Shown: in pieces, positions 35,077 through 47,629 of the stretch | How positions within the stretch are numbered: the stretch's first letter is position 1 | How the letters are laid out: each line of letters begins with the position of its first letter | Origin: Sciurus carolinensis | Taxonomy: Eukaryota > Chordata > Mammalia > Rodentia > Sciuridae | Direction of reading: 5' to 3' | Assembly: GCF_902686445.1 (NCBI RefSeq) | Contig: NC_062218.1 | Location: 11,507,015 to 11,571,014, forward strand | DNA: 64,000 nucleotides | Made by a program: the position numbers and the translations under genes | Notes under the pieces: model-generated | The model's input: only the letters and a program-made list of their open reading frames with translations | Databases searched by the model: none | What the model was told of the DNA's origin: nothing

Positions 35077-36330
35077 TTTATTGCACTGCAGTATATTTAT
35101 CCTATACCTATTCAAAATTTTTATCAGGATGTTGATTTTTGTCAAACACCTTTCCTGCATCTATGAGATGACAGTTTGTATGTTTGGGTCCTTAATTCTG
35201 TGGATGTGGTGTATCACCATTTATTGATCTGTATGCATTAAACCATCCTTGTGTTCTAGGGGTATATCACACTTGATTATAGTGAATGATCCTTTCAAAG
35301 CACCATCCAACTCAATGTGTTTGTATTTTGTTGAGAATTTTGCACCTGTGTAAATCAGGAATATTGACCTATAGTTCTCCCTCATATTATCCTTATCTGA
35401 TTTGGGTATTAAGTTATGCTAGCCTCAAAAATGAGTTTGGAAATGTTCCCTCCTCTTCAATTTTATGGAAGTCCAAGAAGGATTGGTGTTGATTATTTAA
35501 ATGTTTGGTAGAATTCAGCAGTGAATCTATCAGCCCCTGGACTTTCCTTTGATGGGTGGTGTTGTATTACTGATTCAGCCTCCTCACTAGCCAGTTTGTT
35601 AATCTTCTCTGTTTCTTCATGACTTGGTCTTGGTAGGTTGTATGTGTCCAGGAACACACACCATCTAGTTCTCCACTTGGCTGGTGTACAATTGTTCATG
35701 ATTGCCTCTTCTGATTTTTTGCATTTTAGTGAAATTAGTTCCCTCTTTCACTCATGCTTTTATTATTTGAGTCTTCTCTCTTTCTTCCTTAGACCACTAA
35801 AAGCTAAAGATTTTTTTTTATTTTGTTTTTCCGATTTAAAAAAAAACGTCTAATCCCCTTGATAGTTTCAGTTGTTTTTCTAGTCTGTATTTCCTTCTTT
35901 TGTGCTCTGATCTTTATTATTTCCTTGCTCTTTGGACTTAGTTCATTCTCTCTTTCTGGTTTCTGGAGGCATAACGTTAGGTTTTTGTTTGGGACCTTCC
36001 TTCTTTTTGATGTTGGTGTTTACTGCCTAAGACGTCCCTCTTAGCTGCTTTTGCCACATTCCATAACTTTGTGTATGTTGTGTGTCCATTTTCATTTGTC
36101 ATGAGACGTTTTTAAATTCCCTTTCTAATTTTTCCTTTGACCTATTGGTTGATTGGGGCCATGCTGCTTAATTTCCATACATTTCTGAATTTTCCAAATT
36201 TACCTTTACTATTATTGATTTATAAATATCATTATTTTGTATTTAGAAAAGACACTTATGTGACTTGAGTTTTCTTCAATTTGTTAAGACTCCTTTTGTG
36301 GCCTACTATATCATCTTCCATCAGTGTTTC
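35077..36330 (-). mobile_element. Old L1 (L1MA/L1MB-like), 5' portion, antisense
   Basis: This continues the element left of the LTR. On the minus strand at 35493-35699 a piece of ORF2 reads YNLPRPSHEE then KESPGADRFTAEFYQTFK, the L1 motif just before the RT core. Further right come endonuclease-side sequences. The ORF2 start and ORF1 are not recognisable, so it is 5'-truncated or decayed near 36.3 kb. Confidence 0.88.
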
Positions 36331-37074
36331 ATCTGGCCAAATCTTCCTTAAAAACCCACATCCATGTCTGAGAGATAAGCCTTTCCTATTTTCTTAATGG
36401 AATCAACAAGCATAATGTTGAACTTTCTCATTCTGAATCCAAACTCTCCTTAGCTTTTACTGCACACTCAGCCTTCCTGAGTTCTCTAGCCCCAAGGCTG
36501 TCCTACATTAGGGCAGGACTCACCCACCTTGGTGGACTGGACCAGCTCATGGAGAAAATTAGACATCGCTGAGTTGGGTGGAACTGGGTCCCTAGAGCCT
36601 GTGACTCTGGGTTATTCTAGCCTGCTCCTACTTTTCTAGCTTCTACTTCCTTTGCAATCCAAAATTGGCTCTTGCCAATTAACAGGAGAGCAAAAAATTA
36701 AAATCTGGTATCTCCCTCACCTCTAAAAAATGTCCTCAGTAAAATTAATTCCTCTGGGACTATTGGATTCATATTACTTCACTCTGCAGTCAAGAATCTC
36801 ATAACCACAGACATAGATCTAAGTAAATAAATAAATAAATAATAAATAGATAGATAAACCAGACTCCTCCTCTGTACCTTGGATGGTGTCGTTTTCTTTC
36901 TGATTTCTGTATGTAGGGTGGCCCCATTTTTGCCCATGTTACCTGCCAGAATCCTTCCCCTCTTTGGGAGCAGAAGTGGAAGTTACAGAGTTATAGCCTT
37001 GATATTTCAAGACTATTGTTATAAGCATCAATTATGCCATGGAATTAAATGGACAAACCAGGATTGAAATTCTT
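36331..37074. other. No recognised gene; contains (TAAA)n
   Basis: Unique sequence with a (TAAA)n/(TAGA)n tract at about 36822-36856. The 62-codon frame at 36879 is unremarkable. Confidence 0.4.
36822..36856. repeat. (AAAT)n/(TAGA)n microsatellite
   Basis: About eight tetranucleotide units with minor interruptions. No SINE body is attached, unlike the tract near 55.9 kb. Confidence 0.9.
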
Positions 37075-37245
37075 GCTCCACACGTGACTTAATGATGAAA
37101 CTGAGATCTTGTTAGTTCATTTCATTAAACCTTTGTTTCTGCTTTAATAAAATGGCAGATAATACATCCATCCTAACACTGTCCTGATGATTTAAATAAT
37201 GAGCCATACAGAAATTAGTATAGTCCCTGGCACAGAGGTGGCTCC
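37075..37245 (+). mobile_element. MIR SINE fragment
   Basis: The order TGATGAAACTGAGATCTTG, CCTTTGTTTCTGCTTTAATA, AAATGGCAGATAATA and TAGTCCCTGGCACAGAGGTGG follows the core and 3' part of MIR. Ancient and inert. Confidence 0.65.
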
Positions 37246-38195
37246 ATTCTCCCCTCCCTGTTACCTTTAATAGTTTTTGAAATAAACAGGCTGCTTGCTC
37301 CTGCACAGAATGTTCTCCATAACACTAGGTTTTAAAACTTCTCTGTTTTGTGGCCAGCTGTCTCCAGTCGTCTTGCTTCTGCTGTGTGCCTTCAGTTTCC
37401 AGCCGGCTTCACTACACAGAGTGGTTTTTGTGTTATTGCTGAGGGACCTTGACGTCTTCTCTTGGAGTAAGGTGCACAGGCTCTTGTGAGGGATGTTTTC
37501 TTTGTAGTGATGTTTATCATAACCACTACTCTTCCTCTTAATTTACCCCCCATACCCAACCCCTGAGACCCGTTACTACTAACCTAGTATCTCAACTACA
37601 AACCAAACCTCCTCTATTCTGCTCTGTGATGCTGGACTGGAACCTTGTGAAGCTACATCTGCTTTGTTGGCTGCTCAGTTGAGTTTCTCCAAAGCAGGAT
37701 CTTCAAGGACACCCAGGCTTAAAGGGTGAAAAGAGAGATTGTTCTTATGGGTGGGCTTCTGCACCTCAGCAGGACACAGCAGAGCTTCTCGGTCCTGGCA
37801 GGGCACTTTGCTCTGACAGGGCCATTGAGTCCTGTTTGCAGTCTTTCCAACTCCTCACAAAGGAACCTCACTGTCGCGCTCAGAGCCGGAACCAGCCAGC
37901 CAGCCAGCACTCCCTGCTCAGCAGTCTGGCTCCCAGGCCGGTAGCCTTTCCTTTAAACGCCTTCAACATCTAAGTCTGAATAACTTCAACCTCTTCCTTT
38001 GGTAATGGAACCCGTTTCCTGCCAGCTGCTACTTTATGAGATATTCATGTTTCTTTTCTTTTTTCTTTCTATTCTTATTTTTCCTTTTGGCTTTTCTAGT
38101 CAATACTTTCTTCTACCTAATTAGGAATTCTTTGTTCTAAACCACATCTGCTAAAATTACTGGTGTCATTTCTCAACACTGACAGACCCTGGTTG
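37246..38195. other. No recognised feature
   Basis: Unique sequence with paired short frames on both strands at 37.72-37.94 kb and pyrimidine-rich stretches near 38.05 kb. No repeat ends or exon signals I can defend. Confidence 0.4.
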
Positions 38196-38573
38196 AAAAA
38201 ACAATTTTTTTATTGTTATTAACTCTTTTTTTTTATTTTTTACACACTGCATTTTGATTCATTGTACACAAATGGGGTATATCATTTCCTTTCTATGATT
38301 GTGCACAATGTAGATTCATACCATTTGTGTAATCATACATGTACATAGGGTAATGATGTCTGTCTCATTCCACCATTTTTCATACCCCCTCCCTCTCATT
38401 TCCCTCTATGCAATCTAAAGTTCCTCCATTCTTCTCTCACCCCACCCCCCCACCCCCATTATATATCATCATCAACTTACCAGGGAAAACATTCAGCCTT
38501 GGTTTTTTGGGATTGGCTTATTTCACTTAGCATGATACTCTCAAATTCCATTCATTTATTTACAAATACCATA
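38196..38573 (-). mobile_element. 5'-truncated L1 3' end, antisense
   Basis: A T-rich start (reverse poly-A), then GCATTTTGATTCATTGTACA, TGTGTAATCATACATGTACA, AGGGTAATGATGTCTGTCTC and GGGATTGGCTTATTTCACTT. The same blocks open the L1 at 48.73 kb, so both belong to the same L1 3'UTR type. About 380 bp of 3'UTR and ORF2 end remain. Confidence 0.85.
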
Positions 38574-39027
38574 TTTTTTGAGTACCTTCTATGGGCCACA
38601 TTCTGTTTTAGGAACAGGGACACCACAGTGATCAAATGATAATATCCCTAAGTTGCAAAACTTGCATATTAATAGAGGTGGCAAGTAGAAATTAAATATA
38701 TTTGCATATCAGTCTCTTAAGCAGTCTAGAGTAGAATAAAGGGAAGACCTTGTTGAAGAAGTAAGGGGGAAGTGTGTAATTCTGAAGGAAGAGCATTCCA
38801 GGCCCAGGGAAAGCAAGTGCCCTGGAGCAAAGACCAGGCAGACCCCATGGATTATAGGCTCAGTAAGGCCACTGTGATGGACAGTGAGAATAGCAGGAAA
38901 CACGATGAAGAGGAGGTGGAGAAGCAGACCACATGGACCCTTAGGAACCACAAGGAGGACATTGGGCCTTACTTCAGGGTGGTGGGAGCACTTGCAGATT
39001 TTTTTCATTGGTTAAGAATTTGGATAT

Positions 39028-39129
39028 TGGGCTGGGGAGATAGCTCAGTTGGTAGAGTGCTTGCCTCGCAAGCATAAGGCCCTGGGTTCGATCCCCAGCA
39101 CCGCAAAAAAAAAAAAAAAAAAAAAAAAA
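39028..39129 (+). mobile_element. Young ID SINE, tRNA-Ala(CGC)-like subtype
   Basis: A body of about 75 bp reads as a tRNA-Ala relative: TAGCTCAGTTGG (A-box region), a possible anticodon loop CTCGCAA inside CTTGC...GCAAG, and GGTTCGATCCCC (B-box). An unbroken A tail of about 25 bp follows. A perfect 14-bp target duplication AAGAATTTGGATAT lies at 39014-39027 and 39130-39143. Clean ends and a pure tail point to a recent insertion. Confidence 0.96.
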
Positions 39130-39196
39130 AAGAATTTGGATATAAGTAAAAGAAAGAAGACCTCTGATAAGTTATGGAGGAATTTGACCCTTTACC

Positions 39197-39217
39197 AAAA
39201 AAAAAAAAAAAAAAAAA
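39197..39217. repeat. Poly-A run (21 bp)
   Basis: An uninterrupted A run about 65 bp after the ID tail. No SINE body precedes it directly. Confidence 0.9.
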
Positions 39218-39632
39218 TGCCAATTCCATAAAGAATCCAGGAGGTCCAAGGACTGGACCATGGGCTCTTCCATCATCTGAGAAGTCAGTCAGCACCAGAT
39301 GATACAGAAAAGGGGCACAGAAGCACAGAGAGAGAACAGGACAAGGCAGGCCTTTCACACCTGGCTCCATCACATCCGGAACACAAGTCACACAGGAGAG
39401 ATACTTGATGACTATTGACCAGATACCAAATTTTGAATAAATCAAATAATGGGATCAAAAAATTAAAATAGTGGAAGCATGTTGCATTCTGGTCTGCCAA
39501 TACTTCAATATGATTCTATCACAAAAAGATTCTAAGACTGCCATGAGGATTTTATGAGGTGGGGTGTAGGGAAATGACATTTTAAAACTCATATGTGCGT
39601 AGGACAGAAACAAGAAGCATAGATGCAGTTTT

Positions 39633-39802
39633 TTGCAGGGGTTACTGGGGATTGAAGTCAGAGACACTCAAACACTGAGCCAAATCCCCAGCGCTATTTT
39701 CTATTTTGATTAGAGACAGGGTCTCACTGAATTGCTTAGCGCCTCTCTTTTGCTGAGTCTGGTTTTGAACTTACGATCCTCATGCCTTAGCCTCCTGAGC
39801 TG
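39633..39802 (-). mobile_element. B1-dID SINE, antisense
   Basis: The ID half in reverse (GGGGATTGAAGTCAGAGAC, CACTGAGCCAAATCCCCAG) is followed by the B1 half in reverse (AGAGACAGGGTCTCACTGAA, TGCCTTAGCCTCCTGAGCTG). Target duplications CATAGATGCAGTTTT (39618-39632) and CACAGATGCAATTTT (39803-39817) differ at two positions. Confidence 0.92.
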
Positions 39803-39817
39803 CACAGATGCAATTTT

Positions 39818-42489
39818 GATCTTGATTTCCCTCTTGTTCCTAAAAACAGGTTCTGTATATTTTTATCACAGTATCCAAAGCAGAGAAGAGATTGACCAAA
39901 TAAAATGGTCCAACTTCATACTGCTCTTCATGTCCTATCCATGGACAAGATATACACTCAAAAGCCAATTTGTGTAGCGTAATATATTTCAGCTGCATGG
40001 CAGAAATAAGTTACCCCCTTGGCAGTCTTGTCTTGCAAGTTATTTTGTTTTTTGCCAGACAAGTATTTCTTACATCTTCCAGCTGCACAGGGTGTCTAAG
40101 AGATAAAAGGCTGTCCACTCAGGGAGCCCATGCACAGAGGACTCAGGCTGATCGCCACCTGGTCTACACAGCAGTTGGCCTCTCTCCCTGCATTTAGCTG
40201 ATAGCCCTCCTGAGCTGTGAGACTTTACGAGGGGAAAGGTGAGCAGAAAAGGGGGTCCCAGACAAGGATGCTTTCAAACATTTTATGAGCTATTGTTATC
40301 TCGTGCCCTACTCAGATATACAAAGCTTTCTACACGATGTTAAAGAAGTTTTCATTCAGTGCCAATAATAGTCACCTTAAACCTGTCCTGAGAACCCATC
40401 TTGCTAAATTGTCTTAGGAAATTCTCATAATAGCTTTGAGAAGGGGTTAATGTTTCCTATAAAGAGGTAACTTGGACTTGGAAGGTATGATGAATTTATT
40501 CAGTCACCCAACTTGCAACTTGAAGAGCCAGACTTTCACTCAGGATCTTTGTGACACCAGATTTTCATTTTTTAAAAAAAATTCCCATTGCCCCTTGCTT
40601 TTTTGAGGCACGCCACTGAACTATAAATGGATTTAAAAGAACATAAACAAGTTTTCCTGGAACTGAGTAAAACCACGTAGGTGTTCACAAAGCATTGATC
40701 CCGTTTTCCCCTGACTTGCTTGAATAAAGATAAAGCTACCCCGAAGTCACAAGATCTAAGACCAATACATTTGATTATAATTAACTTAGGTAGTTTTTGA
40801 GATCCAGACAAGCTGTCAGTTCAGTTTGAGTGAGTAAGATCAAATAACAGAGCCTAATTCAAAAATCATGCATGGTTATATTGATAAGCTTTTATTTCTA
40901 CTCAACTTCAAGCCAAGTAAATGTTATCAATCAAGAAACTCCAGGGAACATTTCCTTAATCTTTACTAATTATTCTGTTTACTAAGCTAATATCAAATTT
41001 CTTATCCAGAACAAGCACTTTCTAAAAAAATATCCCGTACTCTGCAGCATCTTTCATGTACAGCAGCAGCAGATACCTCACCTGATAATCTTTTTGGCAA
41101 ACTTTTCATCTTTAATCTGCAGGTTTAAATCCCACCATGCCGCTTTTTAATCATCTTTTAACTTCTGTTCTTACTGTTTCATTTCATCTGCAGTTCAGAG
41201 TAGAACTCTCAGATCCTGAAAATAATATTACTTGATGTAAATGTGCTCATTTAAAAATAATAAAGAAAAAAATCCACTTCATATATTTCAAACACATAAA
41301 CTCTTCCAAGACACCTACCTTCTCCCCAGCCCCAGGAAGCACCTCTGGGCACATCTACTCTCAGCACAATAGATTTTCTTTACTGTTCTTCATTTATTTA
41401 ACAGTTTCTAGTCAATAGTGGCTAAAAGAAAAAGAGTGGATTGGAGGTCTTCTCTCTCAACTGTATTTTTTTGTTAGAATTTTGTTAAGTTCATTGTAAT
41501 TCTATGAGACTGTATCAACAATCTATCATGTGCTTTTTATAGGTATGGGTAATTTGTGGGTAAGAAATATGCATATACCATATATATTACATATGTAATT
41601 AACAAATTATTATATTAAATTATAATAGAAATGCTTAATTACTTTTGTCACACTGGTAAATATAGCACCTGCTTACTTTTCTGCAATACTCAACTGAGTG
41701 CGGGAGCCACCTATAATACCAACTGATGACTTCTGCTGTCCACTGTTGTCTTGTGACCACTGGGGTCATTCCTTTTTGTGGTAGCTTCATCCTGCCTGTG
41801 GTTTTGCAAGTGCTAGGGTGTGTCTCAGAAGACCAAACACATGAGTTTTCCTGAGAGCAGAAATTACTGCTGTGTCAATCATGTGGATGGAGGCAGGTCT
41901 TCCAAGTCTTGAGGGCAAGAAGGGACACCTAGTATCTCATCCTTGACCTGGACTTTGAGGTGACTGATTGGAGGGGTCAAAGCAAGATTTTTCCTGTAGA
42001 ATCATGCCAGTTGCCAGCAAAAGTTGGGTCTTGGGTGTTTGTGATTTTCCCAGCACCCATGCTGTCAGATGGGGGTCTGTAAACCTGGGGACCAACTATA
42101 TATATTTTATAACTGCATTTGCCTACATCTTTTGCCTAGCAGATTTCATTCTTTCAAGTAATCTATAAGATACTTGTGTAGGCATTATATAAGATATTTA
42201 TTTATCTTTGCACTGTGGGACCAAACATGCCAGCATGATTGCAAAGGGGAATTTGAGGATGATTCCAAAGACAAGGTGATTTCCTGGAATCCAGTCCAGG
42301 CCGGAGACTGGTGCTTTGTTCCACCACTTCATTTTCTTTCCTCTGATAACCTGGAGGATCTGACTTTGCTTTTACTGAGAAAAGCAGCATTCCATGGGAG
42401 CCCAAGTGGGGTAGGAGAGCAGGAAGCACCATCAACGTGGGTTGGAAATTTAAAGGAAGCAGAGAGGATGAGCCAAGGCTTCAAAGGTA
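39818..42489. other. No recognised gene; possible MIR piece at 40.43-40.56 kb
   Basis: Mostly unrecognised AT-rich sequence. The stretch 40430-40560 (GGAAATTCTCATAATAGC, GAGGTAACTTGGACTTGG, ACTTTCACTCAGGATC) reads like MIR, at low confidence. Around 42.07-42.12 kb lies a TATATATATTTTATAACTGC patch. No coding support. Confidence 0.35.
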
Positions 42490-42900
42490 TACCTTAGGCT
42501 GTTTCCTATTACTATAGCAAAATACCACCAACTGGAACTTTAAAACTTTAAAAGAAACGCATTTCTCACAGTCTTAGAGACTGGGAAGTCCAAGATCAAA
42601 GGACTGCATACAGTGAAGGCCCCCTTGCCTCATCACAGCTTGGTGGAGGGTGTCACATGGCAAGACCGCACCAGAAGGGGGAGGGAAAAGGGGAGGGGAG
42701 GAGGGTGGGTGCAGGAGCAAGAGTACACAAAGGAGACGAGCCCACTTTTATATCAAAGCCACTCCCACAATAACCAGACCGCCCTGGCCATAATGGCACT
42801 AACCCATTCATGATCACCTCTTGAAGGTCCCTTCCCAATACGGTCATAGTGGCCATGAAACTTCAACATGAGTTCAGAGGAGACATTCCAACACTAACAA
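42490..42900 (-). mobile_element. MaLR-type LTR (MST-like), antisense
   Basis: On the plus strand it opens with CTATAGCAAAATACCACCAA and ends CATTCCAACACTAACAAGG. Between are TTTCTCACAGTCTTAGAGAC, GTGTCACATGGCAAGACC and CCACTCCCACAATAACC, in the order of an MST-type LTR read backwards. Purine-rich expansion near 42675-42705 interrupts it. Confidence 0.65.
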
Positions 42901-42923
42901 GGTATAAAGCTTTGGACAGGTTT

Positions 42924-42945
42924 AAAAAAAAAAAAAAAAAAAAAA
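42924..42945. repeat. Poly-A run (22 bp)
   Basis: An A run following the MST-like LTR, with no recognisable SINE in front. Confidence 0.9.
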
Positions 42946-43384
42946 GAGGGAAGGAGAGCGCCCTTAGCAGAGAGATGCCTGTGAATACAGGAGGCCCCAG
43001 GTATAAACCCCATGAGTCCCTGAGCACCTGGGTTGGCATCTTAGGTCTGTGAACTTTTACTAAAGAGACGTGGGGCAGGGGGACCTTTCTCTGTGAAGCA
43101 GTGGGACAAGGGTTAGAATGACACTCCCCTGGGAAGGAGGAGTTGACAGAAAAGACAGCACAGATTAGAATACTGACGGGTCTCAGGGGAAAACACTGGT
43201 AGGGGGTGATTCTGTTATGAAGGGCAAGGATGCCCTGGGCAAGCCTGGGAGATACAGGAGGGAGTGGAAGAGACAGGAACCCGAGAAACACACAGAAGGA
43301 AAAATACTAAAGCTTAGAAATCAGAAGGATAACAGAAAGAGAGAACGAAATGGTGGTACCTTTGCAAAAGGTAAAGTACGTACA

Positions 43385-43726
43385 TCAGTTTCCTAGGGCT
43401 GGTACATCAGAGTACCACCAACTGAGTAGCTTACAGAAATTTGGTTTTTGACATCGAGGTACTTGCAAGGTAGTTTCTCCTGAGGTATCTCTCTCTTCCT
43501 TATAGATGCCATTGTCCCTCTATGTCTTCCCTCTGTAAACATCTGTGTCTTCATCTCCACTTCTTATTAAAATGACATTCCTATGGAATTGGGGAAGACC
43601 CTGATGACCTCATTTTAACCTAATGACCACTTTAAAGATCATGTTTCCAAATGCAGTCACTCTCTGAGGTACTAGGACTTAGGACCTCCACATGTAAATT
43701 TGGGAAGGTATAACTCAGTCCAATAG
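43385..43726 (-). mobile_element. MLT1-like LTR, antisense
   Basis: CAGTTTCCTAGGGCTGGTAC at the left edge, then AGTACCACCAACTGAGTAGC, GATGACCTCATTTTAACCTA, CCAAATGCAGTCACTCTC and AACTCAGTCCAATAGC follow the reverse order of MLT1-type LTRs. Typical age and divergence for MaLR. Confidence 0.8.
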
Positions 43727-44424
43727 CAAGGTAGATTGGGGAGAAGGAGGTGGAAGATGATAAATTCAGGTTAGAGCATATTGAATCAAGAGAATGTCAA
43801 GCCAGTCTGCAATAATCTCTTACTGTGAAGGTTTCTAAGTAGAAAATTTATTTTTTCAGTCCTCAAAGGATGATTCACTTTTTAAAGCAACTGCCATTGC
43901 AATAAAATGTTGAGAATTCCAGAAGTCAATTTCCTATGGATGCTTCATGCTAGAGAGGCTTCTAATTATCTGCAATAATTTATCACTATTTTATACCAGA
44001 ATGTCTGAGTATTCCACAGATCATTAGTGCCCCCAAATGCTCTGCAATAGCAAGCTTTCTATGGCCAAAGAAATTTGGAGAAACTTCTGTACCATGGTCT
44101 CCCTCCTGGAGAAACAGGATCCAAGTACCAAAGGCATTTAGAAGTTTCTGCAGTATTTTGTTTAATCCACATTCCCAATGTAATTTGATCATGAAACACT
44201 GTTTTTCAAATAATTGTTAATATCTCACAAAATAGATTTTTGTGATAAGTTCTTAGACCTATCTTAAAGCCCATGTTCTGGCCTCAGTCTCATAAATCAA
44301 CCCCTGGAGCAGGATTTCGAGTGAGACAACAGCAGGACAGAAAATAAGGTTGCATGTGGAGAGCACTGACGTATAAAAACCACCACAGCAAATTAAGGTA
44401 ATGGTGTTCTTGCTTACCCTGTTG
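43727..44424. other. No recognised feature
   Basis: Unique sequence. The 68-72 codon minus-strand frames have no similarity I can identify. Confidence 0.4.
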
Positions 44425-44916
44425 TAAGTGAAGTAATGCCCTTCCCAGAAAGATGTCCACATCCCCATCTCTGGAACCTATGAATAGGTTATGGTATATG
44501 CCAGGGCAAAATTAAGTTTTCTGATGAAATTAAGTTTGCCGCTCACCTGACTTTAAAATGAAGAAATTGTCCTGGATTTTCCAGGGATCCAATGTAACCC
44601 CTTAGCTGGGAAAGAAGCAAGTAGAAATGCCAGAGCCAGAGAGGTGACCCCCTGAGAGGGCTGGACTGGCCATTGCTGGCTTTGAAGACAGAAGCTGCCA
44701 GAAACCCTAAGTTGCCCCAAAGGCTGGAAAAGACAGGAAATTCTCCTCTCAGTCTCCACAAAGACTTCAGCCTTCACACCCCCTTAATTTCAGTCAAACG
44801 AGACCATTTCAGACTCCTAACCTCCAGAACTACAAGTAAAGAAGTTCATGTTGTTTTAAGCCATGAATTTTTTGGATGTTTCTTAAGGGAGAAATAGAGA
44901 AGTACTACACAACCTC
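44425..44916 (+). mobile_element. MLT1-like LTR, plus strand
   Basis: GTAATGCCCTTCCCAGAAAG, ATGTCCACATCCCCATCTCT, GGACTGGCCATTGCTGGC, CTAACCTCCAGAACTACAAG and TTCATGTTGTTTTAAGCCAT are MLT1 landmarks in order, ending near AGAAGTACTACA. It is nearly full length and non-coding. Confidence 0.85.
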
Positions 44917-45474
44917 ACGAGGGCAGCGTGATGGATCTTACAAATTGTTGGTTTCCAAAGGTAAGTTATATGCTTGCTTGAGAAGAAACAATATCCACAT
45001 ATAAGTGCTTATTATTCATGTTGCATGCCAGTTAGGTTTCAAGTGTTCATAATCCAACTCTGATTTTCTGAGAACAGCAAGACCTTCCTAATCATCAGAT
45101 ACACTATGCAGATCAGAGCAAAGCACATCTATTATTTGGGCATGTATTATTTGTTGACTGGAGGAAATTTTCCAGAGCAAATCTGTGATTACGATTAAGA
45201 TGATAGACTATCACACAGCAATGATGTGCCCCTCATTTGATTCTGTCAAAACAGGACTCAGTCACTCCTTATGTGCTGCTTGCTGTGCTGGGCCCAACAG
45301 TAACAGTTCATTCCACGCATATGAATTGTGTTGCAGCCGCTGCTTCTCAGGCACTGTTGTCGGTGCTGTGATGGAGACAGAGTGAGTCTCTGTTCCCACA
45401 CGGTTCACATTCCAGTGAAGTCAATGAGGGTAGCAGATGAATAACAGTATTTCCTCTGAGGCAAAGGGTGGGTA
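44917..45474. other. No recognised feature
   Basis: Unique sequence between two MLT1-like LTRs in opposite orientations. One 66-codon frame, unremarkable. Confidence 0.4.
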
Positions 45475-45877
45475 TTAGTTTCCTGGGGCTGTTGTAACAA
45501 AGTACCACATGCTGGATGACCTTAGCAACAGACATTCACTGTCTTACATTTCTGGAAACCAGAAGTCTGAAATTAATGTATTGACAGGGTTGGTTCCTTC
45601 TGAGGGCAACGAGGGAGAATAGATTCCAGGCCTTGCATGTGGCTTCTGGGATTCTCCTTGAGTCTATACATCATCATCCCTCTGCCTATTTCTTTTCTAT
45701 AGCCAAACTTCCATTTCCTGTAAGACACTGTTTATACTAGATTAGGGTCACTCCAATAACATCATCTTGACTTGAACATTTGCAAAGAGCCTAATTTTTT
45801 AAAAAGCCACGTTTATAAGTCAAGGGGGTAAAACTTCAGCTTCTTGAAAGGGTGGGGTGCAATTCAACCCATAGCAG
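45475..45877 (-). mobile_element. MLT1-like LTR, antisense
   Basis: GTATTAGTTTCCTGGGGCTG, TTGTAACAAAGTACCACATG, TTACATTTCTGGAAACCAGA, TAGATTAGGGTCACTCCAAT and ACATCATCTTGACTTGAAC, ending AATTCAACCCATAGCAG, are in the reverse order of MLT1. Clear match by eye. Confidence 0.88.
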
Positions 45878-46973
45878 GGTTGATTGAGATTTGCCTTAAC
45901 TTAAATGTAGCTTCTTTGAACTTACAAATATTGTTTGGTCAGGTCTGAAAGTAAGAGGAAAGGTAACACCAGCATACATTTTTGTATTGTTTTATAAAAG
46001 CCTCCCCATAGAGATTTCATATTTTTTCTTCTGAACAGCTCTTGAGACACAAATCAATAGCCTCATTTATGAAGACAAGTAGCCTCAAAACATGACTCTC
46101 CATGCTTGAGATTCCAGAGCCCTTCTGAGGTAGGTGTGGATTCAAATACAAGTTGGAACTGTGTTTACCTGCAACCATGGCTCAAGATCATCTGTCACTT
46201 GAAACTACTTAAAATTGACAAAGATGGTCACGTTTAAGGGTGAGAAAATACTAGAAAGTGATCCTACCAGTTACTGGATAAAATTCTCACAAGAGTATTC
46301 CTTTCTGTTGCATCCAACTCCCTTCTGATGCACTGAGGAATCATCTCTTCCCGAGCTCACTTCCCTCTTGACTCCAAAACCAATCAACCTTTCTTCCCTA
46401 AGAGAAACATGTCATGATCAATATTTTCCTTCATTGAACAACCCTAAAAGATCTGGCTTTAAACGTAATTCCATTTTATTCACTTTCTCTTCTTATTCAA
46501 ATTTTTCTTTAAAAAAAATTCAAAAGAAATTTCAAAAGGCAGATTATCATTGCTGCACAGGGGGGCTGCTCTAAACGTACTTCAGAGAGCGCTTGATGCT
46601 GCCAGTCACTCAAAAGGCTAACCAGCCCACGGGGGGTTATTAATTGAGGAAGCGTGTGATCCGTGTGCTGCAAAGGAGGGAAGGCCCACTTGCCATTACG
46701 GCTCTGTGTTCTGCTTTCTCCATAACCTTTGTTGGGATTTGTGAGGCTGCAGGGCAGTCCATGGGCTTCGGGCAAAAGGAGGAGAATTTTTAACATGAGT
46801 AGGTCAGAGACTTGTACTGCCTCTTAATGAAATCTCAGAGAGCAGCACTTAATGCCAGTGCTGGAAACTTTGAAAAGGTTAATAGTGAGGGGAAAATCCA
46901 TGGTCAGGAGACAGGCAGGTTCATACCTGCAGAGCATGTGCAGTTATGTTAACTGAGAAGAAAGCCCACAGGG
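45878..46973. other. No recognised feature
   Basis: Unique sequence with no repeat ends seen. A 95-codon minus frame at 46509-46796 and a 68-codon plus frame overlap and look random. Confidence 0.4.
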
Positions 46974-47045
46974 GTTGGGGTGGTTCAATGGCTGAGCATG
47001 TCTTTCATGTGGAAGGCCCTGGGCTCACTTCGCAGGAAGGAAGGC
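46974..47045 (+). mobile_element. Degenerate ID-like SINE
   Basis: GGGGTTGGGGTGGTTCAATG, GCTGAGCATGTCTTTCATG and GGCCCTGGGCTCACTTCGC align with an ID element in order, with damaged A and B boxes and no clear tail or target duplication. Confidence 0.6.
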
Positions 47046-47629
47046 GGGAGAGAGGGAAGAGGAACCCTGGCAAGTCACAGGGTGAAAGTGAGAACTCAAA
47101 ACCCCTGGTGTGATCTAGTCTTCTCTATTTCCTTAATTATCACCCAATTCGAGAATTTTCAAATTGAGTCACTCCTGCAATTAGAACAGCATTGGTTTCT
47201 CCATCTATTGTTCTACATTCTGTCATATCGCACTCATAAAACAGGTAGACTTTCAGCAGCCCGCTCCTTAGAAAATTTTACAAATAGAAAACATTTCTGA
47301 CAAGAAAATATGAATGAACAGGAAAATGTCAAAATTTGTTGCTAGATTTTCTCTTGCAGTGGTACTAACAGCTGATCAAAAACACAATCTTGTCAACATA
47401 TTAAGAAAGAAAGTTGTTCTTGAGCCCAGAGCCAAGGCCTTCTAAAACTTCCCAGAGGGGAAAGAATTCACTGTGATATTTAGAACTTGCATCTTCAATA
47501 AGAACAGTGACATCCAGTTAAATCAAAGCCTCAAGAGAACTAAGCTCTTAGAGATGTCTGTTTTGAAATCAATTTCTTCACCACTCTGGCTATCTTAAAT
47601 CTCTGTAGTTCTTTATGGATTAGAAAAGA
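47046..47629. other. No recognised feature
   Basis: Unique AT-rich sequence with no coding or repeat landmarks. Confidence 0.4.

Larger units (their letters stand above)
38575..39265 (+). repeat. Ancient mammalian dispersed repeat, split by an ID
   Basis: Ordered blocks GAGTACCTTCTATGGGCCAC, AACAGGGACACCACAGTGAT, GGAAGAGCATTCCAGGCCCA and GAAAGCAAGTGCCCTGGAGC fit a well-known non-coding mammalian repeat whose name I cannot fix. The GGAGGAATTTGA block near 39176 continues it right of the inserted ID element at 39028-39129. The apparent 101-codon frame is a by-product. Confidence 0.5.

Noticed and set aside
39028..39104. Functional tRNA-Ala gene
   Set aside because: The tRNA-like body is followed by a long A tail and flanked by a 14-bp target duplication, which mark it as an ID SINE. 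The acceptor stem does not pair as in a real tRNA.
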